Shown here piece after piece: positions 1 to 9,823 of a stretch of DNA of 64,000 nt. The stretch is from Allofrancisella inopinata (GTDB taxonomy: Bacteria > Pseudomonadota > Gammaproteobacteria > Francisellales > Francisellaceae), in NCBI RefSeq assembly GCF_012222965.1, contig NZ_CP038241.1:62001-126000 (forward strand). Reading direction: 5' to 3'. A model generated the notes under the pieces. It was not told the DNA's origin and did not search any database. It saw only the letters and a list, made by a program, of their open reading frames with translations. Made by a program: the position numbers and the translations under genes. Each line of letters starts with the position of its first letter. Position 1 is the stretch's first letter.

Positions 1-2
1 AA

Positions 3-1598
3 TATTCTGTATATAAAGTCGCTAATTCTCGTAGTTTTAAATGTCGTGAATTTTCTTGTAAAAGACAAGGTGGTAAGCAAATTCGTTCAGTAAAGCATTA
101 TTGGGGGCTTCAAGATCAATATTGGGGAGATCATAAAAAACCATATAAAAACGTAGTAGTAAGTGTGGGCGTATTTACGTATGGTGCCATTCAACTAATA
201 TTTAAATGGGAAAAAGAATTTGAGACTAATAAATTCATTGATTTTTCTAAACTAAAAGGTTGTTCTAGCTTTGCTCATGGAACACAAGTAGAAGACAAAG
301 GATATCACTTAGATCCTTTTTCTCCGCCTAAAGGTCCATGGGATATATACTACAACCAACCATATGGTAGTATTTTAACAGCTAGTTTTCCTTCTTTTTA
401 TGAACGCCTATATATGCGAGTTTTCGGTAAATGGTCTCGTGATGGTAAAGGAAAAAACTCCTGTGTCATGTATATGGGGGCCAATAGAGAGCTTAATCTT
501 GCTAACTTACGTGATAACGGACAAATTACTTATATTGGTGATAAGGTTCAAAAAAACCTCCAAAAGCTCGTAACTGGAACTGCCTCGCATGATGATAAGA
601 TTATGGATATATCTATAAGTCCATGGATTTCGCCTGTCCTAACAGAAGACCAAAAAAGACAAGAGTATATTTCTGCTTTCGAATCAGCATCTCGTGCTGT
701 AGGTTTGGGTCTTATACATCTCAACGAATTTACCTATTTTAGTTCTACAAAGTTTAAGGTGTCTAACGTTTTAGATTTTATCGCTAAGTATAAGTTGCCG
801 CGTAGGGTAGAGTTATTTAGCTGTCGTGGTCTTGAAAATGGTGATCGGGATGGTGGCTACAAGAGAGTTATATGGTGTAATAAAAACAATGAAGGGTATT
901 CTATTATGCAGGCATTACAATTGCAAGATACTAATATTCATGCACCAGAAGATGAAGAAAGTTTTGGTAATAATATGGAACGTATCCATCAAAGCTACAA
1001 TGTCAAGAACGTTTCTTTAGATAAATTTAACAAAAATATTAAAATTATTGGAGATCAAAAAGCTACTCAACGAGAAACATTTAATAAACTACTTAATAAC
1101 ATTAGACAGATGCAAGCATTGGTAGATACTGACCTTAACATTAACAACGACATCTCAGCGGAACAAATTTATAGAAGTTCTATTCCTATGAAAAACCTTG
1201 AAGGTAAAGAAGGTTCATACACAGAAGATTTTGATGCTTTTATGCCTCAGCAACAGCAACAAATGTATCAAAAGGATCGTAGCTTAAGTCCACCGCATAG
1301 GAATGCTTTTATACCTCAGCAACAGCAGCAAATGTTTCAAAAGGAGCGTAGTTTAAGTCCACCGCATAGGAATGCTTTTATGCCTCAACAGCAGCAACAG
1401 AAAGGATTTATTAATACGCAAAGAGGTTTTTATAACGAAACTAATCGTAGTTTAAGCCCAATACCTCAGAGAAATGCTATTATCCCTCAGCAGCAGCAGA
1501 ATGATGTTATGATAGGGAAATATAAGAAAAGCTATTTATTACAATTAATAGCTCAACATAAAAAATTATCCATTCCACATACTGAAGCTTATATATAG
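3..1598 (+). CDS. Hypothetical effector-like protein with Q-rich C-terminal repeats (5' end outside window)
   Basis: I do not recognise this protein. The frame is open to the left edge of the window, so the gene is cut off; a GTG at 165 is only the first in-frame start-like codon and is probably internal. The visible 531 codons have a globular part followed by a low-complexity tail. The tail carries near-perfect 69-bp repeats from about 1236, encoding AFxPQQQQQ and RSLSPPHRN segments three to four times, the last ones degenerate. Counted from codon 165, there is a His-Gly at residue 38 and a strand-like VELFSCRG with Cys 220, which distantly recalls clan CD proteases, but the spacing is too large to call. 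No membrane segment is visible. SLSP repeats plus poly-Gln would fit a host-directed protein; that is inference. Confidence 0.6.
   Translation, partial: YSVYKVANSRSFKCREFSCKRQGGKQIRSVKHYWGLQDQYWGDHKKPYKNVVVSVGVFTYGAIQLIFKWEKEFETNKFIDFSKLKGCSSFAHGTQVEDKGYHLDPFSPPKGPWDIYYNQPYGSILTASFPSFYERLYMRVFGKWSRDGKGKNSCVMYMGANRELNLANLRDNGQITYIGDKVQKNLQKLVTGTASHDDKIMDISISPWISPVLTEDQKRQEYISAFESASRAVGLGLIHLNEFTYFSSTKFKVSNVLDFIAKYKLPRRVELFSCRGLENGDRDGGYKRVIWCNKNNEGYSIMQALQLQDTNIHAPEDEESFGNNMERIHQSYNVKNVSLDKFNKNIKIIGDQKATQRETFNKLLNNIRQMQALVDTDLNINNDISAEQIYRSSIPMKNLEGKEGSYTEDFDAFMPQQQQQMYQKDRSLSPPHRNAFIPQQQQQMFQKERSLSPPHRNAFMPQQQQQKGFINTQRGFYNETNRSLSPIPQRNAIIPQQQQNDVMIGKYKKSYLLQLIAQHKKLSIPHTEAYI
1236..1500 (+). 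repeat. Tandem 69-bp coding repeats (PQQQQ / RSLSPPHRN units)
   Basis: GCT codons beginning equivalent units lie at 1236, 1305, 1374 and 1476, so the first two units are exactly 69 bp (23 residues) and the third is expanded to 102 bp. Each unit encodes a five-glutamine run and then an R-S-L-S-P motif. In-frame length and coding constraint show these repeats are translated. Confidence 0.85.
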
Positions 1599-1976
1599 AA
1601 AAGCAATTCCGGACTTAAAACTCAATTTATTATTCCCTGACAGTGAGGATGAAGATAACTAAACAGCCCTCACCTTGAAGAAAAATAAACAAAAACAAAA
1701 AATTTTTTCATATACTTTAAAACTTTATGACATCAAATTATTATTAAATAACAGCGTAAGTAAAAGTTATATTTCACTAAAGAATTTAAATTTTAGTATT
1801 TTCCTTATAATGGTATTACATCTATATTTAATGGTTGTTAGATTGTAGTCTGAGAGGTTACTAAATAATTGAAAGGAACCATGGGTGTAGTTTATTAGGT
1901 TTTGTCGGTAAAGTTTTGCTTCAATTCTATTTATACTATATTATTTTTACTAATTTAATTTAAATCTTGGTTATTA
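1599..1976. other. Intergenic gap, no gene seen apart from a short repeat element
   Basis: AT-rich spacer between the Q-rich protein and the permease. I see no credible ORF or RNA gene. It contains one copy of a roughly 38-bp element (1838-1876) that recurs at 29209-29246. Confidence 0.5.
1838..1876 (+). repeat. Short dispersed repeat, copy 1
   Basis: About 38 bp of the form TTAGAT-GTA-TCT-A-GGTT-ACTAAATA-TTGAAAG, matched with only a few differences at 29209-29246. Both copies are intergenic and in the same orientation. Function unknown; it could be a transposon end or a shared promoter-proximal element. Confidence 0.45.
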
Positions 1977-3164
1977 ATGTTTTCTAGATCTTTCGGTAGT
2001 GCTTTATTGATAATAGGCACCACTATTGGCGCGGGCATGCTTTCTTTGCCTTTGGTTGTAGCATCATGTGGGTTTATAGTAGCTATTATTTTGCTAGTTA
2101 TGTCATGGAGTGTGATGTATATCACAGCTATAAGATTATTGAACATTTGTGCAAAATATCCGTTAGGTGTAAATTTCACAACCATGATGCAATCAAAAGC
2201 GCCTAAAGTATATCAAATATCTTTCAGTGTAATATATTTGCTTTTATTGTATTCTTTGATGTCAGCCTATACCACGCAAGGTGCTGAGTTGGTTAATTAT
2301 GCTTATATTGCTATAGCACCTACAAAAAATAATGTATTTTTACCTGCTTTAATTTTTATTCTGATTTTTAGTTCATTTATGTATAGTTATAGGATCTCAG
2401 ATTATACAAATAGGTTTTTTGTTTTCCTAAAATTTATCTTCTTTATTTTGGCTATAGCTATTATGTTGCTATATATAAATCCAGTTTATTTGAAGAGTAT
2501 GCCTTTATCTTTATTAGCAATAGTTTTTGCATGGCCTACATTGCTACCATCATTTGGATTTCACAACGTGATACCAGTTCTTTATGAATATCAGCAGGCA
2601 GATATAAAGAGTATCCGTAAAAGTATATTTGTTGGAAGTATAAGTGTGTTAGTGATCTATATAGTTTGGTTGCTTTTAGCTTTGGCATTGATTCCTCAAC
2701 AAAGTTTACATAGTTACCAAACATTATTTTCTTCAGGGAACAATACACCAAGTGGCTTTATAGAAGAAATTAAAACAATTTCAAACTCAAACTTGTTAGA
2801 GCTAGGTTTAAATATATTTATTCATATTGCAATTATTACTTCTTTTATTGGTGTGGGTATTTCACTAATACACTATATGAAAGATTTATTTATAAAAAAT
2901 GGGAAAAACATAAATAATCTGGTTTTAAATTTAATTTGTTTTGTTCCACCTCTTATATTTACAGTTTTTTATCCTAAAGGTTTTATACTAGCTTTGCAGT
3001 ATGCAGCTATATTTGCAGTAATAATATTTGTTTACACTCCGATATTCCTTAGTAGAAGCATAGATTCAAAAATGATGTCTTTAAATTTTTACGCTATAGT
3101 GCTAGGTAGTGCTGTAATTATATGTCAAATAGTTAATTTGTATTTTGATATTAACCCTTTTTAA
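1977..3164 (+). CDS. Aromatic amino acid permease, HAAAP (Trp/Tyr permease) family
   Basis: A 395-residue inner-membrane protein with about eleven hydrophobic segments. Its N-terminus carries the family hallmark GTTIGAGMLSLP and then VASCGF. HAAAP proteins such as TyrP, Mtr and TnaB import tyrosine or tryptophan by proton symport; the exact substrate cannot be read from sequence. A paralogue of similar length lies at 22606-23817 on the other strand. The ATG at 1977 has only a weak Shine-Dalgarno, but the N-terminal motif fixes the start to within a few residues. It is followed by obgE after 80 bp, so co-transcription is possible but unproven. Confidence 0.85.
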   Translation: MFSRSFGSALLIIGTTIGAGMLSLPLVVASCGFIVAIILLVMSWSVMYITAIRLLNICAKYPLGVNFTTMMQSKAPKVYQISFSVIYLLLLYSLMSAYTTQGAELVNYAYIAIAPTKNNVFLPALIFILIFSSFMYSYRISDYTNRFFVFLKFIFFILAIAIMLLYINPVYLKSMPLSLLAIVFAWPTLLPSFGFHNVIPVLYEYQQADIKSIRKSIFVGSISVLVIYIVWLLLALALIPQQSLHSYQTLFSSGNNTPSGFIEEIKTISNSNLLELGLNIFIHIAIITSFIGVGISLIHYMKDLFIKNGKNINNLVLNLICFVPPLIFTVFYPKGFILALQYAAIFAVIIFVYTPIFLSRSIDSKMMSLNFYAIVLGSAVIICQIVNLYFDINPF

Positions 3165-3166
3165 AG

Positions 3167-3181
3167 TTTCTAAATTAGAAA
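3167..3181. other. Short perfect palindrome after the permease gene
   Basis: TTTCTAA-A-TTAGAAA, a 7-1-7 inverted repeat a few bases after the permease stop. It has no strong T-tract, so it is a weak terminator or operator candidate at best. Confidence 0.3.
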
Positions 3182-3208
3182 TGATAATTTGCTGCTGAAG
3201 GTATATAA

Positions 3209-4249
<1,041 letters not shown>

Positions 4250-4255
4250 TAATCA

Positions 4256-6130
4256 ATGAAACTAAAAAATCTGATATTTGGTTCGCCTATTCCTACAGCT
4301 AAACAACAAGAGCAAAAAATAGGAATACTTTCTGGGTTTGCAATTTTATCCTCAAATGCTTTATCTTCAGTGTCATATGCTACTGGTGAAGTTTTTATAA
4401 TTCTGGCAGTAGCAGGGACAATAGCAGTAACACAATACTCTATGTTGGTATCAATAATGATAGTGTTATTGATACTTCTAATGGGTTTTTCATATGCCCA
4501 AGTTATTAAAGCGCACCCTGAAGGAGGAGGCTCTTACTCAATTGTTAAAAATAATTTTAATGAAAAACTACTTTTACTGACAGCAGCATCTTTGATTATA
4601 GACTATATTCTTACAGTAGCAGTATCTGTTTCTACTGCATCTGTAGCTATTGGATCAGCATTTCCAGTAGTTGGTAAGTATACTGTAGAAATCTCTTTAG
4701 CTTTGCTTATATTGCTTATGATGATAAACCTTCGAGGGGTCCGTTCTACAGCAAGAATATTTGCTTGGCCAACTTATATGTTTGTTATTTCAATAATGTT
4801 TTTGATAGTGGTTGGTTTATACAAATATTATGCTGGCACTTTGACAGAGTTCGTTTACAGTGATTCTTATGTAAAAAATATCCAAAACTCAACAGGATTA
4901 CTGACTATAACCCTTATATTAAGAGCTTTTTCATCAGGTAGTACAGCTTTGACTGGTATTGAATCTTATGCCAATGGAGTCTCTACCTACAAATCACCAA
5001 TGCTTACTAGAGCTCTAGTTGGGCTTATTTTTATGACGTTATTTTCTATGGTGATGTTTGCTGGTGTAACTTTCATAGCTACTCAAACTAAAATTCTACC
5101 AGGTTTTTCGGAGAGTGTATTATCCCAAATAGCTCACCAAGTTTTAGGAAATGGGGTTAGTTATTACTTTTTACAAGCATCAACTTGTTTAATTCTATTG
5201 ATGGCAGCAAATACATGTTTTACAGGCTTTCCAACTTTAGCTTCTATCATGAGTAAAGATGGTTACTTACCTGAGCAGCTCCAGCGTGTAGGAGATAGAT
5301 TAGCTTTTAGGAATGGTATCGTAATGCTGACATTACTTTCAGCTACTTTAGTTATCATTTTTGAGGCGAAAGTTAGTAAACTTATACCACTATATGCCTT
5401 TGGAGTATTTATAGCATTTACCCTTTGTCAAGCAGGTTTAGTTAAGTTTTGGTACAAGAATAAACGTTTATACAAGAGCTGGAGTATAAGAGCTTTTATA
5501 AACGCATTTGGCTGTGTGGCGACTTTTATAGTGTTAATAACTACAGTTGAAAGTAAATTTTTTGAAGGTGTTTGGATCGTTATAATAGCAATCGCGATCA
5601 TAATGTATGGCTTATTTAGGATAAAAAATCATTATAATAGGCGGGAAGAAAACCTTACACTTAGTGTAGATGAGGCAATAGTGAATGCTTGTGTGCATGA
5701 AAAATTAAAGCCAAAAATTGTGCTTTTAGTTTCTCGTATTCATCGCGGTACAATAGAAGCACTTCAATTATCAAGAAATTTGTCTGATGACATCACACCC
5801 GTTTTTGTATCAGCTGATGAAGATAAAATTAATAAAATGAAAGCGCAATGGAAGAGCTTAGCTTTTGAAGAGCGGCTTTTAATATTAAGACCTGTTTACA
5901 ATTCATTTATTACACCAATACTACAAATATTACGCAAAAATGACCTTAGAGACCCTGATAGAGGCTACTCAATAGTGGTTATCCCAGAGGTTGTTAACAC
6001 TAAATGGTGGCATTTTTTATTACATAACCAAAATTCTAGAATATTAAAGTTAGCTATAGCGGCCATGGATAAAAGAGATGAGAAAACTGCAACTAGAGTT
6101 GTAATATCTGTCCCATATAAGGCAGAATAA
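4256..6130 (+). CDS. KimA-like APC-superfamily potassium permease
   Basis: A 624-residue transporter. The membrane part has about twelve segments and begins with a family-typical NALSSVSYATGEV, then an HPEGGGSYSI stretch and a DYILTVAVSVS helix, resembling KimA/YdaO proton-coupled potassium importers. A soluble C-terminal domain of about 150 residues (from KPKIVLLVSRIHRGT) looks like the UspA-type cytoplasmic domain of KimA, which binds c-di-AMP in Gram-positives; whether it does so here is unknown. The gene sits 6 bp after obgE and its stop abuts the ATG of the ABC gene. Family assignment is good; substrate is inferred. Confidence 0.75.
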   Translation: MKLKNLIFGSPIPTAKQQEQKIGILSGFAILSSNALSSVSYATGEVFIILAVAGTIAVTQYSMLVSIMIVLLILLMGFSYAQVIKAHPEGGGSYSIVKNNFNEKLLLLTAASLIIDYILTVAVSVSTASVAIGSAFPVVGKYTVEISLALLILLMMINLRGVRSTARIFAWPTYMFVISIMFLIVVGLYKYYAGTLTEFVYSDSYVKNIQNSTGLLTITLILRAFSSGSTALTGIESYANGVSTYKSPMLTRALVGLIFMTLFSMVMFAGVTFIATQTKILPGFSESVLSQIAHQVLGNGVSYYFLQASTCLILLMAANTCFTGFPTLASIMSKDGYLPEQLQRVGDRLAFRNGIVMLTLLSATLVIIFEAKVSKLIPLYAFGVFIAFTLCQAGLVKFWYKNKRLYKSWSIRAFINAFGCVATFIVLITTVESKFFEGVWIVIIAIAIIMYGLFRIKNHYNRREENLTLSVDEAIVNACVHEKLKPKIVLLVSRIHRGTIEALQLSRNLSDDITPVFVSADEDKINKMKAQWKSLAFEERLLILRPVYNSFITPILQILRKNDLRDPDRGYSIVVIPEVVNTKWWHFLLHNQNSRILKLAIAAMDKRDEKTATRVVISVPYKAE

Positions 6131-7777
6131 ATGGTTTTAATTAAAGGTGTTTGGTTAGTAACCAAGCCTTTTTGGGTAAATAATTTAAATTTTAGAACCC
6201 TTCTAGCTTTATTATGCTGTATCCTACTAGAATTTATAAGCGTTAGTTTAAGTGTTTATTTAAACTATTGGAACGTTGATTTTTATAACTCTTTGCAACA
6301 ATATAACTACCAGTTGCTGGTGTATCAATTAATGAAATTTATTTTCATAATCTTTTTTATGTTAGCTAATAGTTTTGCATTATACGTTATTAGTCAGATT
6401 TTTGTTATAAGAATGCGAGAGTATCTGACAAATTTTTATACAAAATATTGGCTATATTCTAAGACTTATGTATCAGATTTGGGAGAGTATGATAACCCTG
6501 ATGAGCGTATAAGTTATGATATAAAAGAGTTAGTAAATCTTCTTAAATATTTATTCTTGGGTTTTGTTGGTAGTGTTTTAACTTTTGTTTTATTCTCTTG
6601 GATTTTATGGCATCTTTCAGGAAGTTTTGCATTTAACATATATGGATATAAATTAACCATCCATGGGTATCTATTTTGGCTTGCGTTATTACTAGCTGCT
6701 ATAAACATATTAATGGTTATAAAAGTTGGCAAACCACTTAGAAAACTTGTATATGATAGGCAAAAATATGAAGCAGAATTTAGATTTGGGTTAGCTACAA
6801 TTAGAAATCATAAACACCATATACATGACAGTAATTTTGAGAAAGTTAAGTTTTTAAAGTCAAAAGCTAATTTTAAGTATGTAGTAGATAATTTTTATGC
6901 TTTAACCTTTAGAGAAATTAAAATAAGCCTAGTAACAAGCTTATTCTCACAAGTTTATGGAGTAATAGGAATATTTTTGTCATTACCTAGATATTTTGCT
7001 AGGGCTTTAAGTTTCGGACAAATTATGCAGATTAATATGGCTTTTTTAAAGGTTGTTTCTCCATTATTGTTTTTCGTATATAGTTATGAACAAGTCACAG
7101 AATTAAAAACAAATGTCAAAAGATTAATTGAGTTAAAAAAGCAAATAGATAATTCTAATGATAAAAAACTATACACTATAGATACTTCACAAAAAGAGCT
7201 TTTTAAAATAGAGAGTTTAACAGTATCTAATCCTCAAAAGGTTTTATTTACAGATTTAAACATTTCGCTAAAAAATAGACAAAGCTTGTTGGTACAAGGC
7301 AAAACAGGGGTGGGAAAAACTACGTTACTTAAGGTAATTAAAGGAGCGTATAAGAATTTTGAAGGAAAAATTTGTTATAACACTAACCCTCAGATTTTGC
7401 TATTGACATCTAAACCATATTTTCCTAAAGATGATTTTAAACGAGCAATGTTTTCACCATTAATGACGAATATACCTAGTGATAAAGACTTTATACATAT
7501 ACTTAAAGAGTTAGATTTGCTTTATTTGCAAAAATTTATTGGTAAGAGTTATAACTGGAACAATGTACTTTCAGAAGGAGAGCAGCAAAAATTAGCTTTT
7601 TGCAGACTTTTTACTAAAAAATACGATTTAGTTTTATTGGATGAAGCGACATCAAATTTAGATTTAGGAACACAAGAAAAAATATATTTATTTCTGAAGG
7701 AAAAAGAAACAGTATTTATTTCCGCGAGTCAGGATAAAGAATTAAAAAAATTTCATGATAAATTATTAGAGATATAG
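6131..7777 (+). CDS. ABC transporter, fused permease/ATPase of the SbmA/BacA-YddA type
   Basis: The 548-residue protein has an N-terminal membrane domain of about six segments (roughly 1-330) that begins GVWLVTKPFW, as in SbmA/YddA/ABCD-type exporters. A compact C-terminal ATPase follows, with Walker A GKTGVGKTT, signature LSEGEQQK and Walker B LVLLDEATSNLD. The gene starts directly at the stop codon of the KimA-like gene (TAA-ATG), so the two are translationally coupled. Homologues take up or export peptides and some cofactors such as cobalamin; the substrate here is unknown. Confidence 0.82.
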   Translation: MVLIKGVWLVTKPFWVNNLNFRTLLALLCCILLEFISVSLSVYLNYWNVDFYNSLQQYNYQLLVYQLMKFIFIIFFMLANSFALYVISQIFVIRMREYLTNFYTKYWLYSKTYVSDLGEYDNPDERISYDIKELVNLLKYLFLGFVGSVLTFVLFSWILWHLSGSFAFNIYGYKLTIHGYLFWLALLLAAINILMVIKVGKPLRKLVYDRQKYEAEFRFGLATIRNHKHHIHDSNFEKVKFLKSKANFKYVVDNFYALTFREIKISLVTSLFSQVYGVIGIFLSLPRYFARALSFGQIMQINMAFLKVVSPLLFFVYSYEQVTELKTNVKRLIELKKQIDNSNDKKLYTIDTSQKELFKIESLTVSNPQKVLFTDLNISLKNRQSLLVQGKTGVGKTTLLKVIKGAYKNFEGKICYNTNPQILLLTSKPYFPKDDFKRAMFSPLMTNIPSDKDFIHILKELDLLYLQKFIGKSYNWNNVLSEGEQQKLAFCRLFTKKYDLVLLDEATSNLDLGTQEKIYLFLKEKETVFISASQDKELKKFHDKLLEI

Positions 7778-7812
7778 ATATCAACAGTTCTATAAACGGA
7801 AAGGAACTAGAA

Positions 7813-7989
7813 ATGGCACATAGACACTTAAATCTTTCAGGTAGATATTGTATACAAAACCCACATTCTAACCCGAAGTGCGACACATATCTAATTTCTT
7901 TTAGTCTTATCATTTTTTCTTGTTATAATATTATGGTTAAATTTATCTATTTATTTTATAAAACTTTTAAAGGATTATTTTGGATATGA
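7813..7989 (+). pseudogene. Possible relic of an IS30-type transposase N-terminus
   Basis: A 58-codon frame with a fair ribosome site (AAGGA) starts at ATG 7813. Its first 15 residues, beginning MAHRHLNLSGRY, recall the IS30 helix-turn-helix start (RHL-L--RY-I). After that the similarity is lost, and the frame runs through the aspS leader to overlap the aspS start. Best read as a decayed fragment; it may be chance. Confidence 0.25.
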
Positions 7990-9752
7990 GAACACACTAT
8001 AGTTCAGATATAAATGAAAAATTAGAAAACCAAAAAGTTACAATTTGCGGATGGGTGCATCGTCGTAGAGACCATGGCGGAGTTATCTTTTTGGATATAA
8101 GAGATAGAACTGGCTTAGTCCAGTTAGTTTTTAATCCTGATAATGAAAATTTCAAGGTTGCAGATAGTTTGAGATCCGAGTTTGTAATAAAAGCACAAGG
8201 TTTAGTCAGCTTAAGGCCAGCAGGACAGGAAAATCCTAATTTAGCTAGTGGTAAAGTTGAAATTATTGGTGAAAAATTAGAAATTATAAATAAATCAAAA
8301 ACCATACCATTTCAATTAGATGATTACCAGTCAACAGGTGAAGATGTAAAGCTTAAGTATCGCTATATAGATCTGCGTAGACCAGAAATGCAGAAAAAGC
8401 TAATGACTCGTTCAAAAGCAATCCGTTATGTTAGGAGCTTTCTAGATGACAATGGCTTTTTAGATATTGAAACCCCATTTCTAACAAAGGCAACACCAGA
8501 AGGTGCTAGAGACTATTTAGTGCCAAGTCGTAATTTTAACGGTAAGTTTTATGCTCTTCCTCAGTCACCACAGCTTTTTAAGCAGCTTTTGATGGTTTCT
8601 GGCTTTGATAGATATTATCAAATAGTTAAATGTTTCCGTGATGAAGATCTAAGAGCAGATAGACAGCCAGAATTTACTCAAATAGATATAGAAGCTTCAT
8701 TTATTGATGAAGCTTTTATTATGTCTACTATGGAGAAAATGATAGCAGGGTTATTTGAGTCTACTATTGGTGTTAAGTTTGAAACACCGTTCCAAGTTAT
8801 GAGTTTTGCTGAGGCCATAGATAAATATGGTTCTGACAAACCAGATCTAAGAATCCCTCTTGAGTTTGTAAATATCAAAGAAGATATGAAAAATGAAGAG
8901 TTTAAAGTATTCTCAGGTCCTGCTAATGATCCAGAAGCTAGAGTAATTGCTATGAAAATTCCAGAAGGCAATGAAAAGCTAACGCGTAAAAATATCGAAG
9001 AATATACTAAATTTGTAGGCATATATGGAGCTAGAGGACTTGCGTATATTAAAATTAATTCATTATCTCAAGGGAAAGATGGACTACAGTCGCCAATAGT
9101 TAAAAATATTTCTGAAGAAACATTATTTAACATAATTGAAAAAACAGGTGCTAAAGAAGGTGATTTACTATTCTTTGGTGCTGGTAAAGCAAAAGTTGTT
9201 AACGATTCAATGGGTGCTTTAAGAGCTAAAATCGGTGAAGATTTTGAAATATTTACAAAAGATTGGGCACCACTATGGGTTATTGATTTCCCAATGTTTG
9301 AAAAAGATGATAATAGACTATATGCGATGCATCATCCATTTACAGCTCCACAAATAGATAGTATTGATGAACTGGATAAAAATCCTGAAAACCTTCTTTC
9401 AAGAGCATATGATATGGTCATAAATGGCTATGAAGTTGGGGGTGGGTCAATTCGTATTCATAAGCAAGATATCCAAGCTAAAGTATTTAATCTACTTGGA
9501 ATATCTAATGAAGAAGCTCGTGAGAAGTTTGGTTTTATGCTTGATGCACTTTCTTACGGTACACCAGTTCACGGTGGTATAGCTTTTGGTGTTGATAGAC
9601 TTATTATGCTACTTACAAATACTTCAAATATCCGTGATGTAATAGCATTTCCTAAAACTCAAACGGCAAGCTGTCTGATGACAGAAGCACCGTCAGTAGT
9701 AACTTTAGAGCAGCTTAATGAGCTTGGTATTGCTATTAAGAAAGAAGAGTAG
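7986..9752 (+). CDS. aspS: Aspartate--tRNA ligase
   Basis: Class II synthetase charging tRNA-Asp in the cytoplasm. The protein has an N-terminal OB-fold anticodon-binding domain ([20 protein letters not shown]), motif 2 [19 protein letters not shown], a GAD insertion domain typical of bacterial AspRS, and motif 3 [10 protein letters not shown] near the end. I chose ATG 7986 (MRTHYSS) because bacterial AspRS proteins begin this way; an in-frame TTG at 7980 sits closer to the AAAGGA ribosome site and would add two residues. Length is 588 residues, normal for the family. Confidence 0.97.
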   Translation: MRTHYSSDINEKLENQKVTICGWVHRRRDHGGVIFLDIRDRTGLVQLVFNPDNENFKVADSLRSEFVIKAQGLVSLRPAGQENPNLASGKVEIIGEKLEIINKSKTIPFQLDDYQSTGEDVKLKYRYIDLRRPEMQKKLMTRSKAIRYVRSFLDDNGFLDIETPFLTKATPEGARDYLVPSRNFNGKFYALPQSPQLFKQLLMVSGFDRYYQIVKCFRDEDLRADRQPEFTQIDIEASFIDEAFIMSTMEKMIAGLFESTIGVKFETPFQVMSFAEAIDKYGSDKPDLRIPLEFVNIKEDMKNEEFKVFSGPANDPEARVIAMKIPEGNEKLTRKNIEEYTKFVGIYGARGLAYIKINSLSQGKDGLQSPIVKNISEETLFNIIEKTGAKEGDLLFFGAGKAKVVNDSMGALRAKIGEDFEIFTKDWAPLWVIDFPMFEKDDNRLYAMHHPFTAPQIDSIDELDKNPENLLSRAYDMVINGYEVGGGSIRIHKQDIQAKVFNLLGISNEEAREKFGFMLDALSYGTPVHGGIAFGVDRLIMLLTNTSNIRDVIAFPKTQTASCLMTEAPSVVTLEQLNELGIAIKKEE

Positions 9753-9823
9753 TGTTGTTTGATTCTTGAAACCCTCTTTCAACTTTTTGTAAACATTGAT
9801 ACTACAATCTGAGAGTAATAAAT

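Noticed and set aside
1236..1500. CRISPR-like array
   Set aside because: The repeats are contiguous, in frame and translated, with no spacers between them.
3..1598. Reading the HG and SCRG motifs of the Q-rich protein as a clan CD protease dyad
   Set aside because: The His and Cys are about 180 residues apart, far beyond the roughly 50 typical of the clan, and the gene is incomplete.
1599..1660. Frameshifted C-terminus for the Q-rich protein (plus-one frame ending about 1660)
   Set aside because: The alternative frame gives a plausible acidic tail, but there is no homologue in hand and no slippery run at the junction.
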